64,000 nt of DNA, from the NCBI GenBank assembly GCA_004764695.1, contig SMSO01000033.1, positions 1,255,001 through 1,319,000 on the forward strand, given 5' to 3'. This document shows positions 44,314 to 57,758 of the stretch, one piece after another. The notes under the pieces were generated by a model, which made no database searches, was not told the origin of the DNA, and saw only the letters and a program-made list of their open reading frames with translations. Position 1 is the stretch's first letter; every line of letters begins with the position of its first letter. The stretch is from Schizochytrium sp. TIO01 (lineage: Eukaryota > Sar > Bigyra > Thraustochytrida > Thraustochytriidae). Made by a program: the position numbers and the translations under genes.

Positions 44314-44779
44314 GGAATGAGGAGGATGCATTGGGGATTTGAATTTTCAATTGATCTCGTCGCCTCATCCTCGAAATTGCACGACAGCACTCATCCTCAG
44401 CCGACATTCCACACGCAGACGCCTGAGAAGCTTGCTTGCCTCCTGCACGCTCGAGCTCGAGAGATGCAGTCGTCGCTAGACGCGAGCGAGGACTTGTGAA
44501 GAACCCGCTCCAAGCCATAGTAGCCAGCTAAAGTAGGTGATTGGCTCCGGTACATTTGCGAGGTGCCGCCGCTCTCGCTTCATTTCAATGCTGTGCGTGG
44601 ACAGGACATGGCGCCATTCCCCGTCTCCCTTTGGGCTTCGTCCATCCATCCCTCCGTCCATTCAGGCGCCCGTTCCCTCGACAGGCACTGCCGCAAAGCG
44701 CTTTGAATCCGCTCATGATGGATTGAATGAGTGAGTGAGTAGTGCTCTGCTCTCTGTGGCTGATTAGTAATAATATGAA

Positions 44780-44809
44780 CAATAATAATAATAAGAAGAA
44801 GAAGAAGAT
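44780..44809. repeat. (AAT)n-(AAG)n compound trinucleotide array
   Basis: About five AAT units run straight into about five AAG units. Confidence 0.85.
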
Positions 44810-47800
44810 TGTATTCAAATTCAAGTTCGTTTCTTCGCCTCCTTTTACAAGGCTACAATCTTCACTTTCGTTTGCATTCAAAACAGGGAAAGACTATCTC
44901 CCCCTTAAAACCAGAAAGGCGCTAACAAGTTAAGGCCAAGGCAGGAAAGACACCACCTCAGGAGTGGTCGCAGGCAAAACCTTCTTTCCATCCACTTTGC
45001 AACCAGTGGTGCAAAAACAAGGCCTCAGAAATCAAGAAACCGGCGAGGAATCCAAACGTCTGCTCAAAACACTGCGCATATCGTGACCTTCTGAGACCGA
45101 GTTTGCCTGACGAAGCGTTTCAAACAGCTTTTTCACGGGACTCGTTCCTCTGTCACAAAGCGACTCTCTATCTTCCCTGAGGGCTCTCAGAGCACAGTAC
45201 CGTATCGTATTATAGAGTATACGTTAACAACGTTGCTAGTTCCACTGCCAGTTCGACGACAATCTCTTTTTCTACTGCTTCCTCAAAGGGACGTTGCAGA
45301 TGGGTCCTAGTAGGCACCTACTACAAAACTTTCTCAACACTTGAAGCACGCATATAACATATGGTTAGTACTTCACGTAAGTATGACCTAGAGATGAATC
45401 CTGGTGCGCCAGTATGACCAAGCACGTTTGTCCCTTTCTCCTCGTCATCGAGCATTGAAAGCTGTTTGCTGGAGGTGGTAGGGAATTATGTATGCGGGTG
45501 GTAGAGATGCAAGTAGGTCGACAGGTGGAGAAGATGATGAGGTGTGTTTTGTTGGCTGAGGTGCCAGATCTTCGTTTGAAGTTTGCCGAAGTTGCACTGA
45601 TTTAGGCGCAGGTTCCTACATCTCGATTGCAAAAGCATCTTTTCTTCTTGTTGTATGTCTGACCTCTGTTCTTTGGTGAAACTTAAGTTACTTTCTTCTT
45701 TCATAGAACTTCTCTTTTTCAGAACTAAAACAAAAAAGTCAAAGTTTTTACTCTTTTTTAAAAATAAATTATCAATAATGATAGTCATATAATATATAAT
45801 ATAATGTGGGCTTTCTATATGACAAAATTGGAGGCACCTGAGAGTGCAAGGAAAAAAAAGTATTTTTTTACTATTGTAGTGCCTAATGCTGTAACTATCT
45901 ACGACTATCCTAGACGGACCGTAAGTGAGTGAGTGAGTGAGTGACGAAATAGTGCATTATAATAAGTCAATCCTGGCGAACGAGTCTTTTCTAATCTAAA
46001 GTAAGGCACAGCCGGCTAGTCAGCTAGCTAGTAAATAGCTTAGTGAGGAAAAGAACTAAGCACAAGGCTAGTGAGGAAAGGGCCCACTTTCGTTCGCTTT
46101 TCTCCGACCCCAGTGCCATGACTACCGTGGCGTGGCGTCTCTGGATCAGGTTCTGACGCAGTTTCCTTTCCCGTCGCAAGTCAGGTTTTTCCTGGCCCGA
46201 AGACGCGGCCTATCCCTGCTTTCTTGACTCCAATATCGCTGAGAGCGCTTGGACTCGAAGAGATCGGTCAGTAATTAAATAAGCCAGTTTATCTATCCAT
46301 CATGGATGTAATTTTCCATCTTTTGCACCAAAAACTTTAGTTTCACTGCGCAGGCGTAACGAGTGTATAGACAGCCTTAGCGCCGCACTAATGCTCACGG
46401 CGTGCGTACAAAACGAGGCAGAAAGAAACGCACGCCACAGTTGGTTTCCTGCTCGGGCCTCGCCCAGAACAGCACATAAAAGCTCCAAGCCGCCTCCTGG
46501 AGCACCCCTTCTGCGTCTTCGAAGGATGAAAACCTCATGGCACCTATCAGCATCCGCAGAAAACTATCTTTCTGCAGAGCCAATGCCGTTCAAGAGCCTC
46601 TCAGGCTGAAAAATCCTCAGCTCATTCCTAAGGAAAGGTCGGTCTCCATCCTACGAGTCCCTAAGCTTCTATTACGAGCCCATGCCGTCTAGGAGCGTCT
46701 AGGTAGTATCTATGGGGAAACCACATCGCAGGAACTTTGGGAACTCTTCATGCGTCTGTATGAAAATAGGTGAGTAGATAAATGCATGAGTGAAAGAGAG
46801 TGAGAATGCAAAAGGCATTTGGTCATTTATTTCATTCTTGAATTGGTGCGTTGGTACGCAGCTGGGCAAATTAATAGACCGACGCCTTGTCTTCGGCAGT
46901 GGGCGACGTTATGGTGGCCACCGACGGCCTTACGGTCACGAGAGGCTGGCCTCTGATCCAGACTTCACGCGCTTCGGGCTAGATTGCGAGGTGTGCGGTG
47001 AAGAGCCCTGTCTACTTACTTACTATGAAGGAAGGAGAGAAAGAATCGCAAGACGATGTTTTGAGATTACTTTTCCATGCAGGTAAGTAACATAACAATT
47101 CAAGATATAACAAAATACGATAAAATAAAATATATAATAAATAAGTACAAAGAATGACTGCCTACCCAACCCAGTGAAGTAAAGCCTTAAAGCGGAGGAG
47201 AACTCGATGCTCAAAATAAAACAAAGCATCGCATACGTGTTGCATTCACTGTCAGACGCCACGAATAAGGGTCTGAACGTTATGGAATCAGCTCAAGGAC
47301 AGAGGCATAGAACGGAAGTTGGTGCTATTGAGCGAGGGATGGCTCATTCACCTAACGATCCAGGCAGAACAGGTTAAAAAGAAAACAGGGGAAAGAACAC
47401 CGCGCAGAACAAGAACGTTGAGAGAACAGCAGCCTTGAAGTTTTAAGCGCAGCGTGGAGGAGAATTGATCAGAGTCAAACCAAAAAAAGTAACATAACAT
47501 TGTTGGACTTGGGTCCACACTCAAGCAGCCTTACTAAAGCGGCCCCAAGCATTGCGAGAAGGCTCAAAGCCCTCTTTGAGGAGGACTCCGATTACGTGTA
47601 GTGTGTACGTGTGCGATGCGCGCATAGGCTTTCAATACCTTTGTAATCCTGTTATGCAGTTTACGTGAAAAAAACACTAAAAAGCAGAAGACATTTTACA
47701 TAAATTCGGGACCCACTGAACAAGAGGCCATCAAAAGAGGAACACGGACAGCAAACACCACTTTGTCCACAGATCTCCGCACTCTAATTCGGCGTTCCAG

Positions 47801-47979
47801 AGTGCCAGAGTGTCTGTCGGCAGCCTCCTCAGGTTTGGCCTGTTCTTTCAAAGCTTTCATTATTCTTCCCGTTGTTCTGTTCCTTGTCCTCTGCTTCTCC
47901 TCCCATTGACGCTCTCATCGGTCCTTCCCTTTCGCCGAAAATCGTTCTGATTTCTTTTACATAAAAAGAAAACACTTAA

Positions 47980-48023
47980 TCCTTCCTTGTTTCCTTGCTT
48001 CCTTGCTTCCTTGCTTCCTTCCT
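47980..48023. repeat. (CTTGCTTC)n octanucleotide array
   Basis: CTTG and CTTC alternate for about five 8-base units, the same two-tetramer alternation seen in other arrays here. Confidence 0.85.
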
Positions 48024-48555
48024 CCGCAGAGTATGTTCTATACTCCAAAGAGAGAAAGAAAGAGAGAGAAAGAGCGCCAGCTCGAGGGGTCTTTCTTAGT
48101 TTCTTCCTCTTTCCCCTTTAAGCTTCGATTTGGTTTCGCTCTTCGACGAGGTATCGTCCGTGTTAAAATCGATGCTGCCTTTTCATAAGCTCACCAAAGC
48201 AGGGCTGCCGAAGAAGAAGACGGAGAAGCAGGAGAAGAGCTAGCTGCGAATGCAAATCCACACATCCCAAAGAGCGCGTTTCTTCAGCTGGAACCGACCC
48301 AAAGAGCTCGAAAACGTTATCTTCTCGGCCTTCTTTCAGGCACCCATCGCTCTGAGTCCTTCTTGTGCAAAATAGTTGTTTATGAGTTTGTTTCTTTACC
48401 CGTTTATCTCATTGGAAAAGGGAAAATCAATCGCTCTCTTTCTTTCTTGTGTTGTTAGGTAGGCAGGTGCCCACGATTCTAGTGGTAATTACTTATACAT
48501 AGGAACATTCGAGCGCAATTGGAACAAAAGGACTTCGCTACAACAGGAAAAGCGC

Positions 48556-48602
48556 AACAAACAAACAAACGAACAAACAAACAAACAATCAATCAATCAA
48601 TC
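48556..48602. repeat. (ACAA)n-(TCAA)n compound array
   Basis: About eight ACAA units with one GAAC interruption switch to TCAA units, showing two tetramer families in direct contact. Confidence 0.9.
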
Positions 48603-49392
48603 TAACTAAAAGCATTATCTCGGTAAGTTGCATACGATTGTTGTTGCGAGTGGAGGCGTGTGAGGTTCTTCATAAAGGCGCCTCAGCGCTTCAGGGAACG
48701 AAGAAGGCCTTTCTTGGACGCGGTTTGGAGGACCTTCACTTATTTAATTCGTGTTTTTGTCTATATTTTAATTTTTTTTTTTAAACATAATGTTTATTTT
48801 TATTATACATTTTTTAAAATAAATTTTCACTCAATCTGATCGATGGCCCGTTCCTAAGCAGTTCGTGTTCTTCATTGAAAGAACACCGCTGCTGACTGAT
48901 AGAGCAGCTGAACAGAAGGTGAAAAAGAACAATCCAAATCCACTTCGGACTCAGCGGAAAGAAAGTAAGAAGCAAACCAAACCAAACCAAAGCCATGCAC
49001 AACTCGACTTTCAAAGCCTGGTGGTCTCTCTTTTCATCTCCCGTGGAGCGTACCTACATAGTAAGCCAGTGAGTGAATGCGTTGCACCGCCGCCTGAATA
49101 GCGTGCAGCAGTTGTGATTTAGATAACTGTACTTTCGTTGTTGGCACTTTTATCTCGTCTTCCTCCTTCAGGCGGGGGTCCTAGAGCGCCTCTTAGTCAA
49201 TCTTACCCGCATCCTAGGATAGTCTCCCGCCTCAACATCCATAAGGCGTATTCTTTCCAAGAGGAGTAAACTATCTCTCTCGATCTCTCTCCCCAAAGAT
49301 CAACTAGCTGACCGTATTAGAATCAGAGAGCAGAAGTATTTCCCAAACTAATAGGCGACAGCAGTAGGTATTATGTGTAAAACCTACCGACC

Positions 49393-49442
49393 GACTGAAT
49401 GACTGACTGACTGACTGACTGACTGACTGACTGACTGACTGA
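49393..49442. repeat. (GACT)n microsatellite, about 12 units
   Basis: A near-perfect 50-base GACT array. Confidence 0.93.
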
Positions 49443-50195
49443 GGTCTCTAAGCATTCCCTCCATAATTTTAGCTTGGGTTCTTAGGCAGACGGCCTCAAA
49501 GACAGACAACGACAAGAGCGCAGACCTCCGAAGCCCACCCACGCTCTCTCCGTGGAGTTGTCGGAAACCCCTTATGCCCTTGCGGATTAAAACGCGGTGC
49601 TTCTGAAGCCTCCAGGGCGTCCTCCAGCCTCGCAGGGACCTGCAGAAAGCAGAAGCGCAACGCGAGGTCGAAACGAGAGGGCATTTCGACTGCTCGTTCT
49701 GCACGTCAACATACCAACGCGAGGATGAGGAATCGATCGATACTTCGAGCACATCAGAACCCGCACTGCTATCCGCGCCTAGAGAGTCCTAACCGGTAGG
49801 AGGTGCTACTGCCATCTACGGAATTATTTAGATCGGCGTACGAAGAGAGGTCATGAGACTCCTAACTCTCTTTAGGCCGTTCCTACGAAGTCGCTGTGAG
49901 CAGCACATGCCCATTCTGGAGATCGACGAGGGGTTTATCATATACATATGATGCAGGTCTGACTCCAAGAAGGGAAATAGCCTGGGCTGCGAAAAGCGTT
50001 TTGCGGCGCCTCCGCCAGCTGCACCACTTATCTGTCTGCAGCACTCTGCCTGCGACAGGAATCGCAAAGTCACGCGGCGGCCACGGCATCCAGGAGAAAG
50101 GAAGGAAGGAGTCGAGGCTCCTGAGGAGAAAGGCGCATGTTCTGTTCTGAGAGTTCTAGTTTAAATGAAAGAAAAGAACGGTAAAGGAGTACGTA

Positions 50196-50218
50196 CCTTC
50201 CTTCCTTCCTTCCTTCCT
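50196..50218. repeat. (TTCC)n microsatellite
   Basis: Nearly six TTCC units. Confidence 0.88.
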
Positions 50219-52426
50219 AGCGCCCCTCAGAAAGGAGGCGGGAAGGAAATCAATAAGCAGAGCGAAAGGGAGCAGCGGAAGCCGAAGACTCTCTCGAGCG
50301 GACTGCCTTCTGGAGCGAAGTGACTGGCGCAGCGGTGTCTCCAGAAGGGCCGTCTTCGATGGGCTTTCGCTGCAACGCCACATGCAGCGAGCGACCCGCT
50401 CTTGTTCTTGGCTGGGCGAGCAGCTCAGATGTCGCTGTTCGTCACGCTGTTCTGTTCCTTTTCAAGTGCGAGGAGTCAGTGAGACTGTCTGTCTGTTCAC
50501 CAAAGGTGAAAGAGCATTCTTTTCTTCTTCATCTTCTGTGAAGGAACGATCGAAGGAACGAACACCTTTGCATGGAATCTCAAGCCTTGCTGGGCCCTCC
50601 TTCCACGGGATCAAGGAACCCTCTCGAGCGCATCCAAAGCGCAGAGAAGCGTACCCGCAGACCTGGAGAAAGCGCGCAGAACAGGCCTCGCAGGGGCGCA
50701 GCATGGGCGCGAGCTCCTCTGGATGCGCCATGCGAAGGAAAGCTGATCTCACTTTAGTAGCTAGTTGTTATTAAGAGCCTTTTTTAAAACTGCAAGTTTT
50801 CCTCATTTGTCATTTTAAATTTATTCTTTTCTTGAATGAAAAGAATCTAAATAACTCACCATCACTGAGTTCTTCTTGCTTATCCAACGAAAAAACGAAA
50901 AAACTCTCTACCTAGTACTCCAACTACTGTGAAAGCCATTAAAACGTTTTCTCCTCCTTTTTCTCTTTTGTTTCTTTTAACTAAGATAGTTGGAAAAGAT
51001 GCTGTTGACGCAGGTGCATGGTGGGCAAGCACTCGTGTGGCGCTACACCTCGCTGCGGGCCACAGTCATATTTGCAAAGTCGTGCTGCGGGTCAACCGCA
51101 GTCCGCCGCATGCATCGTGGAAGTGAAATCCCATCCGTGTGGTCGGAACAGACCTACCAAGTCCTGGTCCCGTGGGGGACGCGCACCCTGCAGTAAATAA
51201 GTTGTCAAGTTAGGGCAAACTGCGAACCCCGCAGTGGGAAAAGAAAAATCGTAAGCCGTGAAAAATTGAGACATGTTGGACATGGAGCAACTGTCCCTGG
51301 CAGTAGCGCATTCAGAGTTTTGTTTGGGTAGGCCTCCACAGTCTCCGTTAAATAGGGAACCCGTAGGTTATACAACAAGAGCAAACTAAGTGTTGTACTA
51401 AAGCATTGGATACTTGATTCTCTCAATCATTTTCGCACGAATCTTAAATCAATCTCTTACTATAACTGTTGAGGAAGAAAATGCCAAGAAATTGCTCGTT
51501 ACCGCTTGAATATGTAAAAGTAGGCTTCTGGAGAAAATTCGACTTTCTGCAACAAGAAAGCACTAGCACATCTTTTGTATCAGTGTTTGCTTGATCCGAA
51601 GAGAAAGACACGGGAGATACTATGATGCGGGTTCCCCTGAACTTGAATTGATTAACCACCTACGCTTTTCTGCCAAGAACCTTGCTTAGGGACACTAATA
51701 GTGTTTACTGATGGTAGGTACCCAGACAGCCACCACTGTCACCATGCTGGTAAGATAGGTAGCATAATGAGTCTTATGCTGTGGGTACCTCGTCTAAAAT
51801 CTCTGCTTTCCTGTCATGATTTTTATGTCTTTCCGTGTCACTGGAGGAAAATTGGAGGAAGAAGAGACTGATGAAAGGTGGAGATTTTTTTTCATCGCAG
51901 AAACATTTCTTTTTCTTTATTCTTTATCCTTTTATTAAATTAACATTTGATTTAAAAAGAGAAAGAAAGAAAAAAACTAATTTAATTTTGAATTGAAAAA
52001 GAAAAGAAATAAAGTACTAGGTACAGAACTTTAATTAAATGCTTCCTTGAAAGTGAGAACTTCAGAAAATGGGATTATTTGCTTTTTTACTTCTTCAAAA
52101 ACTTATTGAAAAGAATACAGTAAGTAAAACTAAACTGGTAGTGTGAGTGGGAGTTTTCTTCACTCAGCGACGTAGTAGCAGCGGCTTTGTTGGAAAAAGG
52201 TAACTTGAGAACTGAATAATGCCAAAATGAAGTTGGTTGTCATAATGAAACAACGGAGCCATTACCTGGAAAAGATGGCAGCCAGCCAGCCACCTACTCG
52301 GCCACGCGATCGATGCACCGCTCTGATGCAGACTCTTGATCCTCACTCACCTCTGCTCTCAGGAGGCCGTCCTCTGCTCCTTGGCAGCGATGCTCTCTCC
52401 CCATCGCCACGCTTCTCCTCACGCGG

Positions 52427-52456
52427 TGCGATGCGATGCGATGCGATGCGATGCGA
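52427..52456. repeat. (GATGC)n pentanucleotide array
   Basis: Six GATGC units with a ragged end of GAGCGATGATC. Confidence 0.88.
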
Positions 52457-53504
52457 GCGATGATCGATGAAGCAATTAAGTTTCATTTAGTTGCTCACTG
52501 ACTGACTGACCTAATGAAAGCAGTTCCAGCCAGAAAAGAACGCCCTAGGAACGCCAAGATTGATTGATTGTTTGCTCTCTCGAGCGATAAATCGTCGAAG
52601 ACGAAGAAGAGAGTCTTGAAGTGAAGGGAAGGAAGTCAATGAGGTCTGAGCCGACGTCACCAAATGTCCGCGGCCCATTCGAGACAGAGCGAGAGGTGAC
52701 CTCGCGGAGGAAACCTGAAAAGGTTGCACGGATGCAGTCAGCTTTTGCCTTTATCCACGCGAGAAAAGCCAAATTTATCGACTGTGGACACATTGACTGT
52801 GAAGAAGTCTGGTGACTGATTTCTTCCGGAGGACCAGGCAAGAAAACCGCGGAATAATGCAAACTCGCTGAGAGTAACGGGAGCTCAACGATCTGCACGT
52901 TCAGACGGGGCTGGCTGACGGCAAGGACTTTGGAGATTGTGTGCAGCAAAGAAAGAGTTTAGCGAAGAAAGGCGAATTGCGGAATGTATCCTTATCTTTC
53001 ATTACCCGCACGCAGCCGCATTTGAAGGAGCCGCATTTAGGACCGTCTTTAAATCGCCGCTGACAAATTTAGTACCAGTACAGTACTTAATTTTTTTTTG
53101 AAAAAGAAAAAGAAAATCAAAATTAAACAAATTTTCCAAGCTCACTCGGAGACAGTTTGCTCTGCCTAAAAGCAGGCCGAGAGGGCCCGCGGAGACGCTG
53201 GCAAACGTAGAAGGAGAGCCGCTCTTGCTTCGCAGCAGGACGGCTAAAAGGCGTTTATGCACACGCTCAGCGTCTCCTGAAGCAGGCGGGATTTCGCCGT
53301 ACAGTCATTTGATTAGGCTTCGACACCGATGCGGTAAGGGAGTCCTAGCAGCGCCTACCTCCCTCCCTCCCCTTAGCATTTGGCTTCGGATTAATTAAAA
53401 TCTTAGGGCTCGAAAGGAGTTCGTTCGTTAGTTAGTTGATTAGTTCATTAATTAGGTCTGAAATTCTTTGATGGTTTGTTTGTTTGAGATTCTTGAAGTT
53501 GAGC

Positions 53505-53570
53505 GATCGATCGATTGATTGATTGATTGATTGATTTGATTGACAGATTGATTGATTGATTGATTGATTT
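53505..53570. repeat. (ATTG)n microsatellite with interruptions
   Basis: About 14 ATTG units broken by TTTGATTGACAG, preceded by GATC units. A decayed relative lies at 53796-53880. Confidence 0.9.
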
Positions 53571-54010
53571 GTACCACCGCTGCAAAAATGCAGTGTCCGT
53601 ATGGATCGTCAGAAAACTCCAAAGCCGTCGCGGTCTTCTTCGCAGATCCGGCTCCCCGCGAAGAGCACGGAGGCACTGGCGCCTTCTTTCTCCGTGCGCT
53701 CGAATACTAGCTAGCGAGCTGGCTAGGAGCCTGCAGCGAATTGATAAGCTCTGCTTGCTTGAAGACTCCTTTTCTTGGAGTTGTGGAGAAGATGGCCGAT
53801 TGATTGATTGCTGATGGAGCGACAAACTGATCGATTGATTGACTGACGATTGGTTGGTTGATTCATTGATTTGATGCATTGATGCTCTGACTGATAAAAT
53901 CAGTCTATTTGGTCGAGTTTGGTGAAACTTGAGAATTTGAGAGTTGGAAGAAAGGCGAGGAATGATGAAGTAAATTAATCAAATTTTAAGAACAGAATGA
54001 AAGAACAGAA

Positions 54011-54032
54011 TGAATGAATGAATGAACGAATG
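54011..54032. repeat. (TGAA)n microsatellite
   Basis: About five TGAA units ending in a TGAACGAATG variant, just before the inverted repeat at 54040. Confidence 0.85.
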
Positions 54033-54039
54033 CGAAATG

Positions 54040-54123
54040 GCGTGGACTTCGAACCCGCGAGAAGGTATCGCAAGCTCAAAGCGCCGCCGTTGTGGCAGGC
54101 GGTGTATTGCGTCGTTCCCACGC
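54040..54123. other. 84-base inverted-repeat element with cloverleaf-like potential, followed by TTTT
   Basis: GCGTGG at 54040-54045 is complementary to CCACGC at 54118-54123, and the plus strand continues with TTTT. Inside are further short complementary pairs (for example CCGCC with GGCGG). On the minus strand the inner text includes GGGTTCGAAG, similar to a tRNA B box but with one extra base. It does not fold as a proper tRNA by hand, and no A box is found. It may be a decayed tRNA-like or other small RNA gene, or chance. Confidence 0.2.
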
Positions 54124-54358
54124 TTTTCCCGTGGGGACCAGGGCCATGGTGCCGGTGACTAGGGCAGCCGAGGCCACCTTGGCGTGGCTTGAGGTGATTT
54201 TGATGGATGCCGAGCAGAGATTTGAAATAGAGATTTGAAAAGTATCATCACACTTTTTACTCTTTCAGAGAGTTTTTTGAGAATAAAATAGAAACAAAAT
54301 GGAAAACAAATGTTTGCCTTTCCCTTTCTGGCAATTTTTAAAATTTCTTTGCATGTGC

Positions 54359-54407
54359 ATTCATTCATTCCTTCACTCACGCACTCACTCACTCACTCAC
54401 TCATTCG
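54359..54407. repeat. (CATT)n-(CACT)n compound array
   Basis: CATT units pass into CACT units over about 49 bases, similar to the array at 22831-23015. Confidence 0.88.
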
Positions 54408-55499
54408 AGCGCGCAAAATTGCGCGACTATCACGCGCATGAGACACAGAGAGCGCGGGTAATGCTATGGCGAAAACGCTGTAAACCTTGCGAAAGATCGG
54501 CGCTGCAGGCTTCGCTGGTGTTTACAGACAGGTCGGCGTATATCCTTTATCAGTTGCAGATGATGATGATGACGACTTCTTTTCTTCCTGTTTGCAATTT
54601 ATTTCCCTTTTCATTTCCTTTTGTAAGTCTGGGAAATCATTTTATTATTATGATGATTAATTTTTTTTTCTTTTAAATTTTAAAAAAAGGGGTTTGGGCG
54701 GTATGTAAAGAATAGATTAATTGACCGATTGAATCACTCACTCATCTGTCGATCATTTCCATCCATCGATCGCTGTGTTCGACGATGGACAAAAGAAACC
54801 AATCGAGGCGCTTCTGCGTGGAAAGACCCTTGAAGCTCGAGGCAAGCGTACGAGAAGACCTCGAAAATGCCCTGAGACTCAAGGTTGCAAAGGGCCTCTG
54901 CAACGCAACCTACGGCGACCGTCGGATTACTCGTAAGCGCGAAAGAAAGCAGTCAGCCATCACCAGTTTCATTGCAAAGGTCGAAATTCGAATTCAAATT
55001 TCTCAAGCGTGATTCAAATCGTTCTTTCCGAGTTCAATCCTGATCGCTTGCGCAGGTAAATCCTCAAAGCCTGTGCCGGCAGAACCTGAACTCCAGATTC
55101 AATCAACCCGCGCCGACGAAGCCTCGGAATTCCTCGATGCGTCCGTGGCTACCCTGAGGAGCGACAAAATACACCTAAAGCCATGATTCTGTGAAAGGCG
55201 ACGCCGAAGCATTTCAACAACAATAACGGCGAAGCTCTCTCTCCCCGTGCCCGCTTCGCTGCACTCACATCTGTGACGGCGAAGAGGTTAGCGAATGATG
55301 ACGGGAATTGTCATTTTGTGTCCCCATCCAAAGCAAAGGCCGCTGGTCCTTTGATTGATCTTCTCGTGGCGTTTCCTAAGCATCTCACCGGCACTCCCAG
55401 TCTTAGCGAACTGAGGACACAGATGAACGAAGACTCTTGAGGGCTCCAGGCGTGCTCTTGATTCCATCTCAGTTTCTTCAAGCAAGCCTGCAAGCCTAT

Positions 55500-55542
<43 letters not shown>

Positions 55543-55543
55543 C
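55500..55543. repeat. (CTGC)n microsatellite, about 11 units
   Basis: A perfect 44-base CTGC array followed by TTGGCTGT and TTGCTTGC repeats to about 55620. On the minus strand it adds Ala/Gly/Arg/Gln repeats to a long but non-ATG open frame, which I do not accept as a gene. Confidence 0.93.
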
Positions 55544-56250
55544 ATTTGTTGGTTTGCTGTTGGCTGTTCTGTTGGCTGTTGGCTGTGCTTTTGCTTTGCT
55601 TGCTTTGCTTGCTTGGTGCGCCTTGGATTCAATTTGTAGTGGGTAACTGAGCTACACACTACTACACCGCTGCCGCAAGCTTGAGTCAGTGAGTTGAAGT
55701 TCGTGGGAATGCAGAAACGTTTTGGGCTTTGGGAAAGAGTGTCTTCGTGCCGACCACAATCTACAACAGCCGAGGCAGCGAGCTCACTCACAACGAGCGC
55801 CACAGCCGGAGACCCTGCCGTCCGTCTGCCCTTCAGCGGGCGGGTCCTTGATATTCTATTCTGTCTCTGTCTCTTTTGGACTCTCCTCGGTGAAAAGCTT
55901 TCGGTGGAGCGCAGAGGAACCCTCGAACGAGGGACAGGCTGTAGCCTGCTGCGGAACAAGTTGCCGCGGGTATAGCCTATGTGAGAAACAGCATCTCACG
56001 CAATTCTCCACGCTCACGAATGAATGAATGATCAATCAATGAGCCAATTTCCAACTTTCTTCGTGCTTTGAATCGTAGAACAAACGAGAGTGGCAAAGAA
56101 CAGAAGGAACGAAAGAACGAGATAAGCAAAAAAAGAGGAGGTGAAGGAGAAGAAAGAAAGAAGTCTGCGGGGCTTGTAACTGGTGACTCAGCGGCCCCTG
56201 GAACGAGGAGAGGACTCGGCGGCGGGCCTCCTGAAAGCGAGCAGCGTGGA

Positions 56251-56299
56251 CTATCTATCAATCAATCAATCAATCTATCTATCTATCTATCTATCTATC
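56251..56299. repeat. (TATC)n-(AATC)n compound array
   Basis: TATC, then AATC, then TATC again, each as perfect tetramer runs. This again shows switching between related tetramers. Confidence 0.92.
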
Positions 56300-56909
56300 G
56301 TCGGCGTCTCCGCCACGAACGCAGGCCGTCTCGATGAAGAGATAGCCGTCGGAATCCGGGCCTCTTCTATTTCTTTCTTCAACGATTCGTGAAAGAGTCG
56401 TATCAATTCACAACAAACCTTTATGACCAAACAGCAGCAAATCAAGAAACAAAGACTTCTAAATCTGGAACGGAACACCAGAACACCGGAACACAGTAGC
56501 GAGTGCCAGTGAGAAGGACGATGGATATACATGAGGAAGATGGGCTACGGATTAGCTATCGCCAGTAACAGTGCATAGCAACACAAATCCTCATAGCAAG
56601 AATCAATCTCTCACCCAATTCAACATTACAAAAGCTGAAGAACCACCAGGTGGAGTGAGTTCTTTTGGAGATAGCGAATGCAGGATTAGAAAAAGAGGAT
56701 ACAGGCCCACGCATGCCTCGGGAAGGGCGAAGGAGCACGGGCAGGCAGACAGTATCGTTGGGAATCCTTGCGATTAACGAAACCCTCTTTCGCACGAGCC
56801 AGCGAAGGAGCTCGTGGCGGGCGGTGGGGACAGAAGGTGCTCCATTCGAAACCATCCAACACAAGAAACAAAGAAACGAAGGTGGAAAAAGAAGAAAAAA
56901 AGAAGAGAG

Positions 56910-56941
<32 letters not shown>
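56910..56941. repeat. Poly-A run of 32
   Basis: A long homopolymer inside a purine-only stretch of about 85 bases (about 56860-56960). It could be the tail of a retroposed sequence or simple slippage. Assembly length is uncertain here. Confidence 0.9.
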
Positions 56942-56943
<2 letters not shown>

Positions 56944-57146
56944 TAAGAAGAAAGACTTCTGTTTCAAACGAAGGAGACCCATCAGAAAAGAACGCCCTTC
57001 CGAGCTGCTTCAATCTTAGCCAAAGAGCAACCGCAAGATACAAGGACTCCGGCCTGTATTTCTTCAAGGCATCCAAAGACAGGAAACCTCCTCGCCCACA
57101 ACGAGAACGTGGCTGAAGTCTGAAGAACGAGCACCTTGGCGTGAAT

Positions 57147-57190
57147 AGAAAGAAAGAAAGAAGGAAAGAAAGAAAGAAAGAAAGAAAGAA
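57147..57190. repeat. (GAAA)n microsatellite
   Basis: About 11 GAAA units with one GGAA variant, ending in AAAGAACGCC. Confidence 0.92.
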
Positions 57191-57716
57191 CGCCTCTCGC
57201 ATGTACTAAGTAGATACCCTAGCAGCTACCTGCTTGTAGTAAGGCAGGTAGTAGGGAGAACCAACCTGAAGTCGCAAAACTTCCAGTTGACTTTCCTGCT
57301 TCTTCTTATGGCTTCTTGTGGCGCCACTTTTTCCCACTACTTCAGTCAGAAAGTAGAGCGAGCTAGTCCCAAGGTATGGTACCGACTATGTTTTAAACCT
57401 GAGGTTTTCAGCTCCTGAGGTCAATTCAACGAACCAAGCCGTTCAATGAATTGTGGCTGCCTGCGTCTAGCTCTCGAAAGCACATTCACTCTCATTCACC
57501 TTCACCTCCGCCGCGTGAGAAGTAGAAGCAGGCTCAGCACGCACGGCACGCTGGAGCAGCGCGACCGCCGTAAACAGCAGCGCGGCGTGGACTGAGCTTG
57601 ATGGAGATAGTGCTAGCTAGCTATCGGTTCCTCGCCTCCTCACTGTGTATGAACTGATTCAGGCTTATCTGTTGTCAAAGCAGTTGTCAAAACAGGTGAG
57701 GCAAACAAAGACTAAC

Positions 57717-57758
57717 GAAGCAAACAAGCAAACAAGCAAACAAGCAAACAAGCAAACA
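57717..57758. repeat. (AAGCAAAC)n octanucleotide array
   Basis: About five copies of an 8-base unit made of AAGC and AAAC. Confidence 0.9.

Noticed and set aside
46790-47086. A 98-codon plus frame with several cysteines
   Set aside because: The cysteine spacing matches no zinc-binding family I know, and the frame is isolated in repeat-rich DNA.
55288-55959. A 223-codon minus-strand frame
   Set aside because: It starts at a non-ATG codon, runs through the CTGC array and other repeats, and shows no recognisable domain.
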